Below, one piece after another: positions 49,097-58,015 of a DNA stretch of 64,000 bases. The notes under the pieces are model-generated. The model worked only from the letters and a program-made list of their open reading frames with translations. It did not search any database and had not been told where the DNA came from. The stretch lies in contig JBAXDH010000001.1 in the NCBI GenBank assembly GCA_037141055.1, forward strand, positions 1 to 64,000, given 5' to 3'. Source of the stretch: CAIVAT01 sp037141055. GTDB taxonomy: Bacteria; Bacteroidota; Bacteroidia; Bacteroidales; FEN-979. The position numbers were made by a program, and so were the translations under genes. The stretch's first letter is position 1; every line of letters begins with the position of its first letter.

Positions 49097-49819
49097 CTAG
49101 CGCAACTCGAAATTCTGGCCCAGGTAAACTTTCCTTACATGGGGGTCGTCCGCGAGTTCTTTTCCGGTACCGGCTTTCAGGATGGAGCCTTCGAACAGCA
49201 GGTATGACCGGTCGGTGATCGAGAGGGTTTCATGAACGTTATGGTCGGTGATCAGCACCCCGATGTTTTTCTCCTTCAGTCGGGTGACGATTTGCTGGAT
49301 GTCTTCAACCGCAATCGGATCGATGCCCGCAAAAGGTTCGTCGAGCAATACAAATTTCGGATCTACGGCAAGCGACCTGGCAATTTCACACCTGCGGCGC
49401 TCCCCGCCCGACAGCGTGATGCCCTCGCTTTTCCTGACATGCTGAAGGCCGAACTCGTCCAGCAATTTCTCCAGCCGCTCTTTTTGCTGATCCCTGGAAA
49501 GCCCGGTAAACTCCAGGATCGACCGGATGTTGTCTTCCACGGTGAGTTTCCTGAAAATGGACGCTTCCTGGGGAAGGTAGCTGATGCCGCGCTGCGCCCT
49601 CTTGTACATGGGTTCCCTGGTGATGTTCAGATCGTCGAGGAAAACCTCTCCCGACAACGGTTTGATCAGCCCGACGATGATGTAGAATGAAGTGGTTTTC
49701 CCGGCTCCGTTCGGTCCCAGCAATCCGACGATTTCACCCTGGTTCAGTTCGATTGAAACCTCGTTGACAACAGTGCGTTTCCTGTATTTCTTGACGATTT
49801 TTTCAGTCCGGAGGATCAT
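49097..49819 (-). CDS. lptB: LPS export ABC transporter ATP-binding protein LptB
   Basis: LptB powers lipopolysaccharide transport from the inner to outer membrane with LptFG and LptC. The 240-aa ATPase has LLGPNGAGKTTSFYIIVGL (Walker A), LPQEASIFRKLTVEDN (Q-loop region typical of LptB), LSGGERRRCEIARSLA (signature) and VLLDEPFAGIDP (Walker B). Start MILRTEKIVKKYRKR at 49819 fits; the open frame goes to 49864. The DUF5686 outer-membrane gene and kdsD follow upstream on the same strand, giving an envelope/LPS group. Confidence 0.95.
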   Translation of the reverse strand: MILRTEKIVKKYRKRTVVNEVSIELNQGEIVGLLGPNGAGKTTSFYIIVGLIKPLSGEVFLDDLNITREPMYKRAQRGISYLPQEASIFRKLTVEDNIRSILEFTGLSRDQQKERLEKLLDEFGLQHVRKSEGITLSGGERRRCEIARSLAVDPKFVLLDEPFAGIDPIAVEDIQQIVTRLKEKNIGVLITDHNVHETLSITDRSYLLFEGSILKAGTGKELADDPHVRKVYLGQNFELR

Positions 49820-49866
49820 GCAATGAGTATTAATTGAGTAAAAGGAATTGTTAACCGGCCACAAAA

Positions 49867-52377
49867 TTAGAAAGAAAATAGTAGCGACACGAATATTCCG
49901 AATTTTGAAACATGGCTGCGTGGAATGTCATGAAGATGGCTCATTCGCCAAACCGCGTCGATCTTGATGATCTTGAAAATATTTTCGATCCCGACCCCTG
50001 CCTCATAATAGGGCTTTTGTTCAAATGATCTCATGTTCCCGGGGAAAAGGGAGTACTGTGCATTTTGATCGCTCAGGGTTCCGTAAACAGCCCTGACATG
50101 AGCAACTTCACGCCATTTCAACTTGCGCAAAAGAGGGATTTTGTTGAACAGCAGGCCCCCGAAATGGTGGGTGTATACAGCGCTGATCCACGTGTCGCTG
50201 ACAAATTCATAGTAGTTCATCAGGTTGGACGAACGGTCATCATAGAAGAACGATTGATTCCCGTCATGAATTCTGAGCAGGGGATATGGCACAGTTCCCC
50301 ATATTTTACCCGCCTCAATGATGTATTTTGACCATCCGATGGTGGCAAAGTTAAACCACTGCGAACAATACAGCACCAGTTTCTGATATCCAAAATCACT
50401 TTTAAACGCATTGGGCATCCCGTAGGTATAACTTACCTGCACGATGGGGTACGCCGAGCTGATGGTGACCCGGGTAAATGCAGCGGACACAAAACGTTCG
50501 TGAAAAGAAAATCTTGCATCGATTTGTATTTCAGAAGTGTAGATTGAATTCATAAACTCCGGAACGGCCCTGCTTTCAGGAAATATGACGAATTCGGTCG
50601 ATCCGAGGGGAAAGAGTTCACGGTGAATCAGGTGGATCCTGTTAAGGAAACCGTTAAACCACTCGTGTTCATAGCAAACCTGGTATTCGCGCACCATGGT
50701 GAGCTTGTTGTTGGGGCCGCGGTGAAAGAGGGAGGAAAGGATGTTGTCTGTCGCAAATGCGGTTGGGCTTGATCCAAGTTGCTCGATATCATATTTAAAC
50801 CCGGCAGTAAGGTCGCGGCGGGGATTTTTGCTGAACATATAAATTACGTCTCCGCCGTATTTAAACTTCCTGTCAAAGGTGCCATAGGCAAGATAGCCTT
50901 CAATCTGAATCTTTTTGCTGAACTTGTTGGAGGTGCGGAGTCCGAACCGAAATCGTGCGCCCTCCATGCTGTTGTAGCTGAACAGTTTGGCATACGGGCC
51001 GATTTCAACCTTTCCCCACTTGAGGTACCCGGTAAAGATTGCATAAATAACATCGATATAGGTTCTGAAAACAGGGATCGATTTTACGGAGTCCACCATG
51101 GAGTAAATGCTTTTCTCCCTGGTACTCAGCTTTTCCGGCCTCTTGTCGTCCCAGTATTCCTTCGATTTACCGGTCGACTCAGGGTCAATAAAGATGTTGG
51201 TGGCCCCGTGAAAAAAACGCTTGTCGCCGGGAATATCGAACTGGAAATTTCTGTAAAACGAAGTACGGTGGCCGTAAAACCCCAGTGTTTTTTTTGCATC
51301 GTCAACAATGTTGAAATCGGCATTCAGCACATCCCGGGTAAGCATCCAGAACCGGTTGCCGGTCCATGTGAATTCCTGTTCAGTTTCGAGATCATTGATG
51401 AAGTTGACGTTGGCATCATCGGCAACGCGCATCCGGAATTTTTTTACGGCAAACGAAGTGTCATTGATCCAGAGATTTCCCGCGAAGGTTAATTCCTGTT
51501 TTCTCCGTGGTTTGAACATGATATGGTAACACCAGTTATTCCCGATGAAAGCGCTGTCGACAAGATACACCTTATAATAATCAATGGCAAAATCGGCCAC
51601 GGGGCTTACGAAATTTTTCCCGAAAAGAGGGATGAAGTTCTTGTAAATGTCTACCTGTTCAGACAAATGACCCAGAAACTGGGAGACGCTTGCATTTTCA
51701 AACCCTGAAATCGATGATGCGGTGATAATCTCTTTCTTCGCCTGGGGCGATTTCCGGTAAAAAACGTCCGACATTGTTTCCGTGATCAGCACGGGGAGGA
51801 AAGATTTGCCGGTTAACGTGGATGTGTCCAGGTAATTCCACACGAAGTCAAACTTCTTCAGCATCTTGCGGTTCCTGAAACGTTCACTGATGTTGTTGGC
51901 ATCAATCTGAACTTTGGTGTAGGCTTCGTACTGGTATGTCTCGAATGATTTCAGGCAGTTTTTATCCTTGTTCCGGATGACTTTCTCTAAAAGTACCTCT
52001 GCCGGGTTGCCTTTGTATCTGATGGTTAATTCCGGAAGGTTGAAGTCTTGCGGCAGCAATTCGAAATTGATCGTTTGAAACTGCCCGGGTTGAATTTTTT
52101 TCGTGCTCGCATTATAACCAATGAGGAAAGCCTTGATGGAATCGCTCTTTTGTTTGAATTCCAGGGCAAAATTCCCGTTAAAATCAGTAAGGGTTCCAAC
52201 TGTCGAGCCTGCGATAATGATGTTGACAAACGGGATCGCCTCTTTCGACTGTCCGTCCCTGACCGAACCCATGATTTTTGTGACCTGGGCCGATGAAACG
52301 AACGGTATGAACAGGCAAAAGAAAACAGGGAAGACATAAGCCTTCCAGTTATAATATTCCTTCCCGCAGGATATCAT
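49867..52377 (-). CDS. DUF5686 and carboxypeptidase-regulatory-like outer-membrane protein
   Basis: The 836-aa protein has a signal peptide (ending FIPFVSSAQ) and a carboxypeptidase-regulatory-like beta-sandwich (GSVRDGQSKEAIPFVNIIIAG, residues about 37-115). The large rest belongs to DUF5686, probably a 16-strand-type barrel, with repeated aromatic strands and ending in the outer-membrane-type FVSLLFSF. This family is widespread in Bacteroidota; function unknown. It overlaps the kdsD stop by 29 bases. The first ATG is the one that gives a signal peptide. It lies between kdsD and lptB, hinting at an envelope role. Confidence 0.85.
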   Translation of the reverse strand: MISCGKEYYNWKAYVFPVFFCLFIPFVSSAQVTKIMGSVRDGQSKEAIPFVNIIIAGSTVGTLTDFNGNFALEFKQKSDSIKAFLIGYNASTKKIQPGQFQTINFELLPQDFNLPELTIRYKGNPAEVLLEKVIRNKDKNCLKSFETYQYEAYTKVQIDANNISERFRNRKMLKKFDFVWNYLDTSTLTGKSFLPVLITETMSDVFYRKSPQAKKEIITASSISGFENASVSQFLGHLSEQVDIYKNFIPLFGKNFVSPVADFAIDYYKVYLVDSAFIGNNWCYHIMFKPRRKQELTFAGNLWINDTSFAVKKFRMRVADDANVNFINDLETEQEFTWTGNRFWMLTRDVLNADFNIVDDAKKTLGFYGHRTSFYRNFQFDIPGDKRFFHGATNIFIDPESTGKSKEYWDDKRPEKLSTREKSIYSMVDSVKSIPVFRTYIDVIYAIFTGYLKWGKVEIGPYAKLFSYNSMEGARFRFGLRTSNKFSKKIQIEGYLAYGTFDRKFKYGGDVIYMFSKNPRRDLTAGFKYDIEQLGSSPTAFATDNILSSLFHRGPNNKLTMVREYQVCYEHEWFNGFLNRIHLIHRELFPLGSTEFVIFPESRAVPEFMNSIYTSEIQIDARFSFHERFVSAAFTRVTISSAYPIVQVSYTYGMPNAFKSDFGYQKLVLYCSQWFNFATIGWSKYIIEAGKIWGTVPYPLLRIHDGNQSFFYDDRSSNLMNYYEFVSDTWISAVYTHHFGGLLFNKIPLLRKLKWREVAHVRAVYGTLSDQNAQYSLFPGNMRSFEQKPYYEAGVGIENIFKIIKIDAVWRMSHLHDIPRSHVSKFGIFVSLLFSF

Positions 52378-53314
52378 GAAGATGGATTACGCCCAGGTAT
52401 TTTTGTTTGTCCACCACCAGAAGCTGGGTGATGTTGTTTTCGCGCATGATGCTCAGCGCATTTACGGCCAGCGTACCCGAAGCAATGGTGCGCGGGTTTT
52501 TTGTCATGATGTCGGAGGCTTTCAGGATGCTGATATCCTTGTTTTTTTCAAGCATCCGGCGCAGGTCCCCGTCGGTGATGATCCCAAGCAGCGTCCTGCC
52601 TTTCAGGACAGCGGTAGCTCCCAAACGGCTGGAGGATATTTCGATGATCACTTTATGAATGTCGTCATTATGCCTGACCTGCGGTGCCCTGTTCCCCGGG
52701 CAGAGATCGCCTACTTTCAGGTAAAGCTGTCTCCCGATCGCACCGCCCGGATGCAGTTTTGCAAAATCACCGGAGGTGAACCCGCGGGCTTCCAGCAAAC
52801 ATACAGCCAACGCATCACCCATAACCATCTGGGCGGTAGTGCTCGAAGTAGGGGCCAGGTTATTCGGACAGGCTTCTTTCGACACGGTTGCGTTGATTAC
52901 ATGGTCAGCATGCCGGGCAAGGAAAGAATCTTTTTTTCCTGCCATGGCAATCAGGGAACTGCCAAACTCTTTAAGCAGGGGGACAAGGATTTTGATTTCG
53001 GGCGTTTCGCCGCTGTTGGAGATGCAAATCACAACATCGCCTTTCTGGATCATACCCAGGTCGCCATGGATCGCATCGGCAGCATGCAAAAAACTGGCCG
53101 GGGTTCCGGTGGAATTCAGGGTTGCCACAATTTTCTGCCCGATAATGGCACTTTTGCCGATTCCGGTCACAATCACCCGGCCTTTGCATTTAAGGATCAG
53201 ATCAACACAATTTAGAAAATCAACATCCACCGATTTTGTTAATTTTGCGATTGCGGCTGCTTCATCCTTAATTGTATTGATGGCAACGGCTTTTAATGCG
53301 GTACTATTTTTCAA
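52349..53314 (-). CDS. kdsD: Arabinose-5-phosphate isomerase KdsD
   Basis: KdsD interconverts ribulose-5-phosphate and arabinose-5-phosphate, the first step of Kdo synthesis for lipopolysaccharide. The 321-aa protein has a SIS domain (VIVTGIGKSAIIGQKIVATLNSTGTPASFLHAADAIHGDLG) and two CBS domains at the C-terminus with GIITDGDLRRML and NALSIMRENNITQLLVVD. It stands first in the kdsD-DUF5686-lptB group. The recQ gene starts divergently 130 bases away. Confidence 0.93.
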   Translation of the reverse strand: MKNSTALKAVAINTIKDEAAAIAKLTKSVDVDFLNCVDLILKCKGRVIVTGIGKSAIIGQKIVATLNSTGTPASFLHAADAIHGDLGMIQKGDVVICISNSGETPEIKILVPLLKEFGSSLIAMAGKKDSFLARHADHVINATVSKEACPNNLAPTSSTTAQMVMGDALAVCLLEARGFTSGDFAKLHPGGAIGRQLYLKVGDLCPGNRAPQVRHNDDIHKVIIEISSSRLGATAVLKGRTLLGIITDGDLRRMLEKNKDISILKASDIMTKNPRTIASGTLAVNALSIMRENNITQLLVVDKQKYLGVIHLHDILREGIL

Positions 53315-53362
53315 CGCACAATTTTTTTTAAAAAAATTTGTTTAATTCCAAACGTTTATACT

Positions 53363-53370
53363 TACATTTG
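53363..53370 (+). promoter_or_regulatory. Predicted recQ promoter (-7 element)
   Basis: TACATTTG matches TAnnTTTG. A TTTG at 53337-53340 lies 22 bases upstream and may serve as the -33 element. The recQ ATG at 53444 is 73 bases downstream. Confidence 0.55.
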
Positions 53371-53443
53371 TATATAGGCGCGGTAAAAAGTTACAGATCA
53401 TCCTGCCCAGAACAAAAGTACTAAAATAAATCCAAGTCAAAAA

Positions 53444-55645
53444 ATGGCGGCCAGCAAGGACGAGCATCAGTTGCATGAAGTATTGAAGAAAGTGTTTGGT
53501 TATGATAGCTTTAAGGGAAATCAGGAAGCCATAATTCGGAGTGTTTTAGCCAATAACGATACTTTTGTCATCATGCCTACGGGTGGTGGTAAATCGTTAT
53601 GTTACCAGCTTCCCGCCATGATGAAACCCGGAACGGCCATCATCGTTTCCCCGTTGATCGCCCTGATGAAGAACCAGGTTGATTCCATCAGGAGTTTCGG
53701 CACCGAGAACAATGTCGCTCATTTTATGAATTCTTCGCTTACCAAGCAGGAAATCATGCAGGTAAAGCAGGACATTGTGGACGGCAACACCAAGTTGCTC
53801 TATGTGGCACCCGAAACCATCACAAAGGAAGAAAATATTGAATTTCTCCAGAATATCCAGATTTCATTTTATGCCATCGATGAGGCACACTGCATTTCGG
53901 AATGGGGGCACGACTTCAGGCCGGAATACCGGAGGCTGCGGCCGATTATAGATGCCATCGGGCAAAAGGTTCCGGTCATTGCCCTCACGGCTACCGCCAC
54001 ACCGAAAGTTCAGCAGGACATTCAGAAAAACCTGAACATGCTCGATGCATCGGTCTTCCTCTCTTCTTTCAACCGGCCAAACCTCTATTATGAAGTCAGG
54101 GCAAAATCAAAGAACGTAACCAAGGATGTCATCAAGTTTATCAAAGGTCACGCAGGGAAATCTGGCATTGTTTACTGCCTCAGCCGGAAAAAAGTTGAGG
54201 AATTGTCTGAGAGTTTTGTCGTCAACGGGATAAAAGCGCTTCCATACCATGCCGGGCTGGATGCTTCAACCCGCCGCCAGAACCAGGATAAATTTCTCAT
54301 GGAGGAGGTGGACGTCATCGTAGCGACCATCGCTTTCGGGATGGGGATCGACAAACCCGATGTTCGGTTTGTGATTCACTACGACATGCCCAAGAGCCTC
54401 GAGGGTTACTACCAGGAAACAGGCCGCAGCGGGCGCGATGACGGCGAAGGCAATTGCATAGCTTTTTACAGCTATGATGATATCCAGAAACTGGAAAAGT
54501 TTTTAAAAGGAAAAGCGGTGGCCGAGCAGGAAATTGCAAAGCAACTGCTGATGGAAACGGTATCCTACAGCGAATCTTCTGTTTGCCGCCGTAAACAACT
54601 GCTACATTATTTCGGAGAGATCTACACTGAAGATAACTGCCAGAACTGCGACAACTGTATGCATCCAAAGAAAAAATTTGAAGGAAAGCAATATGTCCAG
54701 CTTGTCCTCGAAACCGTGATGGCTGTAAAGCAGCAATTCAAAAACAAGCACATCATCAACATCATCCTCGGGAAAAGCGCTGCCACGATCAAATCCTATA
54801 AACACAACAAACTGGATGCTTTCGGAAAGGGATCCGACCACGACGAAAAATTCTGGAATGCGGTTATACGGCAAACACTGATTGAACGCCTTCTCACAAA
54901 AGATATCGAAAACTACGGCCTGCTGAAGATCAGCCCTGAAGGAACCGAATTTCTTAAAAATCCGCGGTCCATCATGCTGGTCGACGATCACGATTTTGAA
55001 AATCCGGAGGAAGAGGAACTTTTTGAAGCGCTCGGCTCTAAAAGCAGCACGGCCGATAAAACGCTGTTTGCCCTTCTCAAGGACCTGCGCAAGGAAATCG
55101 CCCGCAAAGAGAAACTGCCCCCGTTTGTCATATTCCAGGATCCGTCGCTCGAAGACATGGCCATTCAGTACCCCATCACCGTTGATGAACTGAAGCAGAT
55201 CACCGGCGTGGGTTCGGGAAAGGCACTGAAATACGGCAAGCCTTTTCTGTCATTGATCAAGGAATATGTCGAAGAAAACGAAATTATCCGCCCGATGGAC
55301 ATGGTTGTCAAGTCGGTCGTGAATAAATCAGGGATTAAAGTCTTTATCATACAAAGCATCGACCGCAAAGTTGCCCTCGAAGACATTGCGCTTGCAAAAA
55401 ACCTCAGTTTCGAAGAGTTGATTACCGAAATCGAGAGTATCGTCGGGTCAGGGACCAGAATCGACATCAACTACTACATTGATGAATTCGTTGACCCGTA
55501 CCACCAGGAAGAGATCTTCGAATACTTCCGGAAGGCTGAATCCGATTCCATCGAGGAGGCGCTGAAAGAATTGGGTGAAGATGAATTCACGGAAGAGGAA
55601 ATCAGGTTGATGCGCATTAAATTCATGTCAGAACTAGGAAATTAA
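53444..55645 (+). CDS. recQ: ATP-dependent DNA helicase RecQ
   Basis: RecQ unwinds DNA 3' to 5' in recombination and repair. The 733-aa protein has VIMPTGGGKSLCYQLPA (motif I), IDEAHCISEWGHDFRPEY (motif II and aromatic loop), ATATPKVQ, YCLSRKKVEEL and a motif VI QETGRSGRDDGEG. The zinc-binding part is CRRKQLLHYFGE with NCQNCDNC. An RQC winged helix, an HRDC domain at about 535-610 and an HTH_40-like C-terminal domain follow. The start MAASKDEHQLHEVLKK fits. It begins a + strand run with the OmpH-like gene nine bases later. Confidence 0.96.
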   Translation: MAASKDEHQLHEVLKKVFGYDSFKGNQEAIIRSVLANNDTFVIMPTGGGKSLCYQLPAMMKPGTAIIVSPLIALMKNQVDSIRSFGTENNVAHFMNSSLTKQEIMQVKQDIVDGNTKLLYVAPETITKEENIEFLQNIQISFYAIDEAHCISEWGHDFRPEYRRLRPIIDAIGQKVPVIALTATATPKVQQDIQKNLNMLDASVFLSSFNRPNLYYEVRAKSKNVTKDVIKFIKGHAGKSGIVYCLSRKKVEELSESFVVNGIKALPYHAGLDASTRRQNQDKFLMEEVDVIVATIAFGMGIDKPDVRFVIHYDMPKSLEGYYQETGRSGRDDGEGNCIAFYSYDDIQKLEKFLKGKAVAEQEIAKQLLMETVSYSESSVCRRKQLLHYFGEIYTEDNCQNCDNCMHPKKKFEGKQYVQLVLETVMAVKQQFKNKHIINIILGKSAATIKSYKHNKLDAFGKGSDHDEKFWNAVIRQTLIERLLTKDIENYGLLKISPEGTEFLKNPRSIMLVDDHDFENPEEEELFEALGSKSSTADKTLFALLKDLRKEIARKEKLPPFVIFQDPSLEDMAIQYPITVDELKQITGVGSGKALKYGKPFLSLIKEYVEENEIIRPMDMVVKSVVNKSGIKVFIIQSIDRKVALEDIALAKNLSFEELITEIESIVGSGTRIDINYYIDEFVDPYHQEEIFEYFRKAESDSIEEALKELGEDEFTEEEIRLMRIKFMSELGN

Positions 55646-55654
55646 TCACAAACC

Positions 55655-56332
55655 ATGCAAGAAGAAACCATTACAAGTCCTGTGGAGAACCAGGAACCGG
55701 CTCCCCGTAAAACGAATTCATCATTTTTTGTATTCAACTTCAACACTGTCCTGGGACTTTTCCTGCTGGCAGGCTTGATAGTGCTGTATTTCCTTCATTT
55801 TTCCGGGCGCAGCTCTTCCTCGACGGTTGCGCCACTTACAATTCAGAAAGCGTCAGGAAGCCCGCTCTCCGTGGTTTTTGTGAATATCGACAGCCTGAAT
55901 ACACATTATGAATATGTGAAAATTCTTCGCAACGACCTCGAAAGTACGGGGAAGAGGCTCCAGACGGAAGTGCTGTCTGAGCAGTCTGCCCTGGAAAAGG
56001 AGGCAAATGAATTCCAGCGGCAGGTGGCGGCCAATATTATTCCAGAAGAAAAGGCGAAACTGATGTACGAGCAGCTGATGCAAAAGCAACAGGCTCTCAT
56101 GCAGAAGAAAGAGCACTACACCCAGCAGGTTGCCGACCAGGAGATGAGCATGAACCTGCGCCTGGTCGACAGCGTGACGGCTTTCCTGAAACGGTTCAAC
56201 CGTCAGTACAAGTTCGATTACATCATGGGTTTCAAAGCCGGAGGGGAAATCTTAATCTCCAACGATACCCTCGATATCACAAAATCGGTTCTTGAAGAAC
56301 TGAACAAAGAATACCACCAAAGAAAGAAATGA
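55655..56332 (+). CDS. OmpH/Skp-like periplasmic protein with membrane anchor
   Basis: The 225-aa protein has an N-terminal cytoplasmic tail and one helix at about 28-48 (TVLGLFLLAGLIVLYFLHF), not a cleaved signal peptide. The periplasmic part is OmpH/Skp-like: VVFVNIDSLNTHYEYVKILRNDLES, then a long coiled coil, and YDYIMGF-type end with a final GEILISNDTLDITKSVLEELNKEY. Skp is an outer-membrane protein chaperone; the membrane-anchored form is common in Bacteroidota. It overlaps the DUF4296 gene by four bases. Confidence 0.85.
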   Translation: MQEETITSPVENQEPAPRKTNSSFFVFNFNTVLGLFLLAGLIVLYFLHFSGRSSSSTVAPLTIQKASGSPLSVVFVNIDSLNTHYEYVKILRNDLESTGKRLQTEVLSEQSALEKEANEFQRQVAANIIPEEKAKLMYEQLMQKQQALMQKKEHYTQQVADQEMSMNLRLVDSVTAFLKRFNRQYKFDYIMGFKAGGEILISNDTLDITKSVLEELNKEYHQRKK

Positions 56333-56709
56333 GATTTACCTTGCGTTTCCTGGTTTTATTCATGGCTGTTGCCGTGCTTTTTGCATGCAGGGAGAAAAAG
56401 GAACTGTCTGTTGTGCCGGTTACGGTGCCTGCCGATTCGCTTATTTCGGGTGAAACCATGATTCTGATCATTGCCGATATGCATGTTGCGGATGCCGCGA
56501 TGATGCTCGCAAGGGACGCTGATGCCGATCCCGACAAAGACCAGGGATTTTATTACATGGGAATATTCCGCAAATACCGCATCAGTCCTGCCAGGTATGA
56601 TATGAATGTGTCATATTACCGTCAGAACCCGGAAAACTTTGCGAAAATGTATGAGAAAGTAATCGAAGTACTGGAGAACCGGGCGAAATTCTGTGCCCGC
56701 AAAAAATAA
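56329..56709 (+). CDS. DUF4296 lipoprotein
   Basis: The 126-aa protein has signal peptide MRFTLRFLVLFMAVAVLFAC with lipidated Cys at 20, then LISGETMILIIADMHVADAAMM, FYYMGIFRKYRISPARYDMNVSYYRQNPENFAKMYEKVIEVL, which is the DUF4296 pattern known from Bacteroidota. Function unknown. It overlaps the OmpH-like gene and ends one base before the stop of the convergent lipoprotein gene, with no intergenic space. It probably belongs to the same periplasmic folding group as its neighbour. Confidence 0.85.
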   Translation: MRFTLRFLVLFMAVAVLFACREKKELSVVPVTVPADSLISGETMILIIADMHVADAAMMLARDADADPDKDQGFYYMGIFRKYRISPARYDMNVSYYRQNPENFAKMYEKVIEVLENRAKFCARKK

Positions 56710-57117
56710 TTACAGCTTCGTATACGTTGCCACCGCGTGAATGAGGTTTGCCCCGTCATCCAGCGTGTAATTCCACGTAATTTTTGTCCCAACAAGGCCC
56801 CCCGATCCGTTAATTTTAATATTCGTCCCAATGATCTGGTCGGGATCAAGAAGGATCGTGGTTCCGGTCACCTCTGCCCCGGCAGGCAGACTGGCCGCCC
56901 CAGTGCCGGCAAAGTTGTAAATGAATACCCCGGTTGAAGATACCGGATCGGCCGTTATATTCACCTCGTATGTGAGTTTGGTCCAGGTTTCGGTTACACT
57001 CCATTTCCCCAGAAATGCGGCGCGTGCTCCGGCATCGGGCGTTGGATCCGCACTCTTTGCGCAACCGGAGAATATAATGGCCATAGCCAGCACCAGGGTT
57101 GAAAGAATTATCTTCAT
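56710..57117 (-). CDS. Small hypothetical lipoprotein
   Basis: From ATG 57117 the 135-aa protein has signal peptide MKIILSTLVLAMAIIFSGC with Cys19. The mature part is beta-rich and glycine-rich (WSVTETWTKLTYEVNITADPVSS, then TNIKINGSGGLVGTKITWNYTL), like a small beta-barrel or lipocalin-type lipoprotein. I do not recognise a family. ATG 57126 is another possible start; the open frame to 57183 overlaps the deoC stop region. It lies 49 bases downstream of deoC on the same strand. Confidence 0.7.
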   Translation of the reverse strand: MKIILSTLVLAMAIIFSGCAKSADPTPDAGARAAFLGKWSVTETWTKLTYEVNITADPVSSTGVFIYNFAGTGAASLPAGAEVTGTTILLDPDQIIGTNIKINGSGGLVGTKITWNYTLDDGANLIHAVATYTKL

Positions 57118-57166
57118 GGGTTTCATTTTAAATTGATTGACTGCCTGTCCTGGACGGGTTTTGAGG

Positions 57167-58003
57167 TTAAATATATTCTGCAATGCGATCTGCCAGCCGG
57201 CTCGCGCCGATCCTGAATAATTCCGGCTTCAGCCATTCTTCCCCAAGGATGCTTTTTACCAGCCAGTAATAGTTGAGCGCTTTTTCGGGATCGGCGATGC
57301 CTCCGGCAGGTTTGATCCCGATTTGCTTCCCGGTCCTGCGGTGATATTCGCCGATGATCCTGAGCATCACAAAAACAGCCTCTTCCGTTGCTGCAGGAGT
57401 AATCTTGCCTGTGCTGGTTTTAATGAAGTCGGCACCGGCTTCAATCGCTATTTCACTTGCCCTGGCGATATTTTCAGGTGTCTGCAACTCCCCGGTCTCC
57501 AGGATCACTTTCAAGGTTTTCTGGCTGACCAGCTCGCGCATGGCATCAAGTTCGCGAAATAAACGATGGTATTCCCTGGCGAGAAAAGTGCCGCGTGAGA
57601 TCACCACGTCAATTTCATCAGCACCTTCGCCTATGGCATACCTGATTTCTTCCAGTTTGACGGAAATCGGCATTTGCCCGCTTGGGAAAGCAGCCGCGGT
57701 GGTGGCTACTTTGATCGGAGTGCCTTTCAACGCCTGTTTTGCAACACCTATGAAAGGCGGATAAATACACACTGCGGCGGGATATGGCAGCCCCTTTTCT
57801 CCGAAAGAAATGGCTTTTTCGCAAAGCAATTGAATCTTTGCCGGGTTGTCTGAGCCTTCCAGGGAAGTATAATCCATGCAGGAAAAGATGGTGCGCAATG
57901 CCTCTTTGCTGTTTTCAACAGCCGGCCTGCTGCCGAGGATTGCAAGGACATCTTCAGGAATGTCGATGAAGGAGATGCCGGATAGCAATGAAAAAGTGAA
58001 CAT
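57167..58003 (-). CDS. deoC: Deoxyribose-phosphate aldolase
   Basis: DeoC cleaves 2-deoxyribose-5-phosphate to glyceraldehyde-3-phosphate and acetaldehyde, in nucleoside breakdown. The 278-aa protein has the Schiff-base lysine in FIKTSTGK, substrate-binding GIKPAGGI, MDYTSLEGSDN near the start and AVCIYPPFIG. It lies 12 bases after the TonB-dependent receptor gene on the same strand, so they may be cotranscribed. The adenosine deaminase and BMP proteins elsewhere in the window also point to nucleoside use. Confidence 0.95.
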   Translation of the reverse strand: MFTFSLLSGISFIDIPEDVLAILGSRPAVENSKEALRTIFSCMDYTSLEGSDNPAKIQLLCEKAISFGEKGLPYPAAVCIYPPFIGVAKQALKGTPIKVATTAAAFPSGQMPISVKLEEIRYAIGEGADEIDVVISRGTFLAREYHRLFRELDAMRELVSQKTLKVILETGELQTPENIARASEIAIEAGADFIKTSTGKITPAATEEAVFVMLRIIGEYHRRTGKQIGIKPAGGIADPEKALNYYWLVKSILGEEWLKPELFRIGASRLADRIAEYI

Positions 58004-58015
58004 CGTGCGCTGCGT

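Noticed and set aside
50779..51492. Open frame of 237 codons on the + strand inside the DUF5686 gene
   Set aside because: Antisense shadow, no recognisable domain and no promoter.
52376..53215. Open frame of 279 codons on the + strand inside kdsD
   Set aside because: It is antisense to a clear SIS-CBS gene and shows no motif; a shadow of codon bias.
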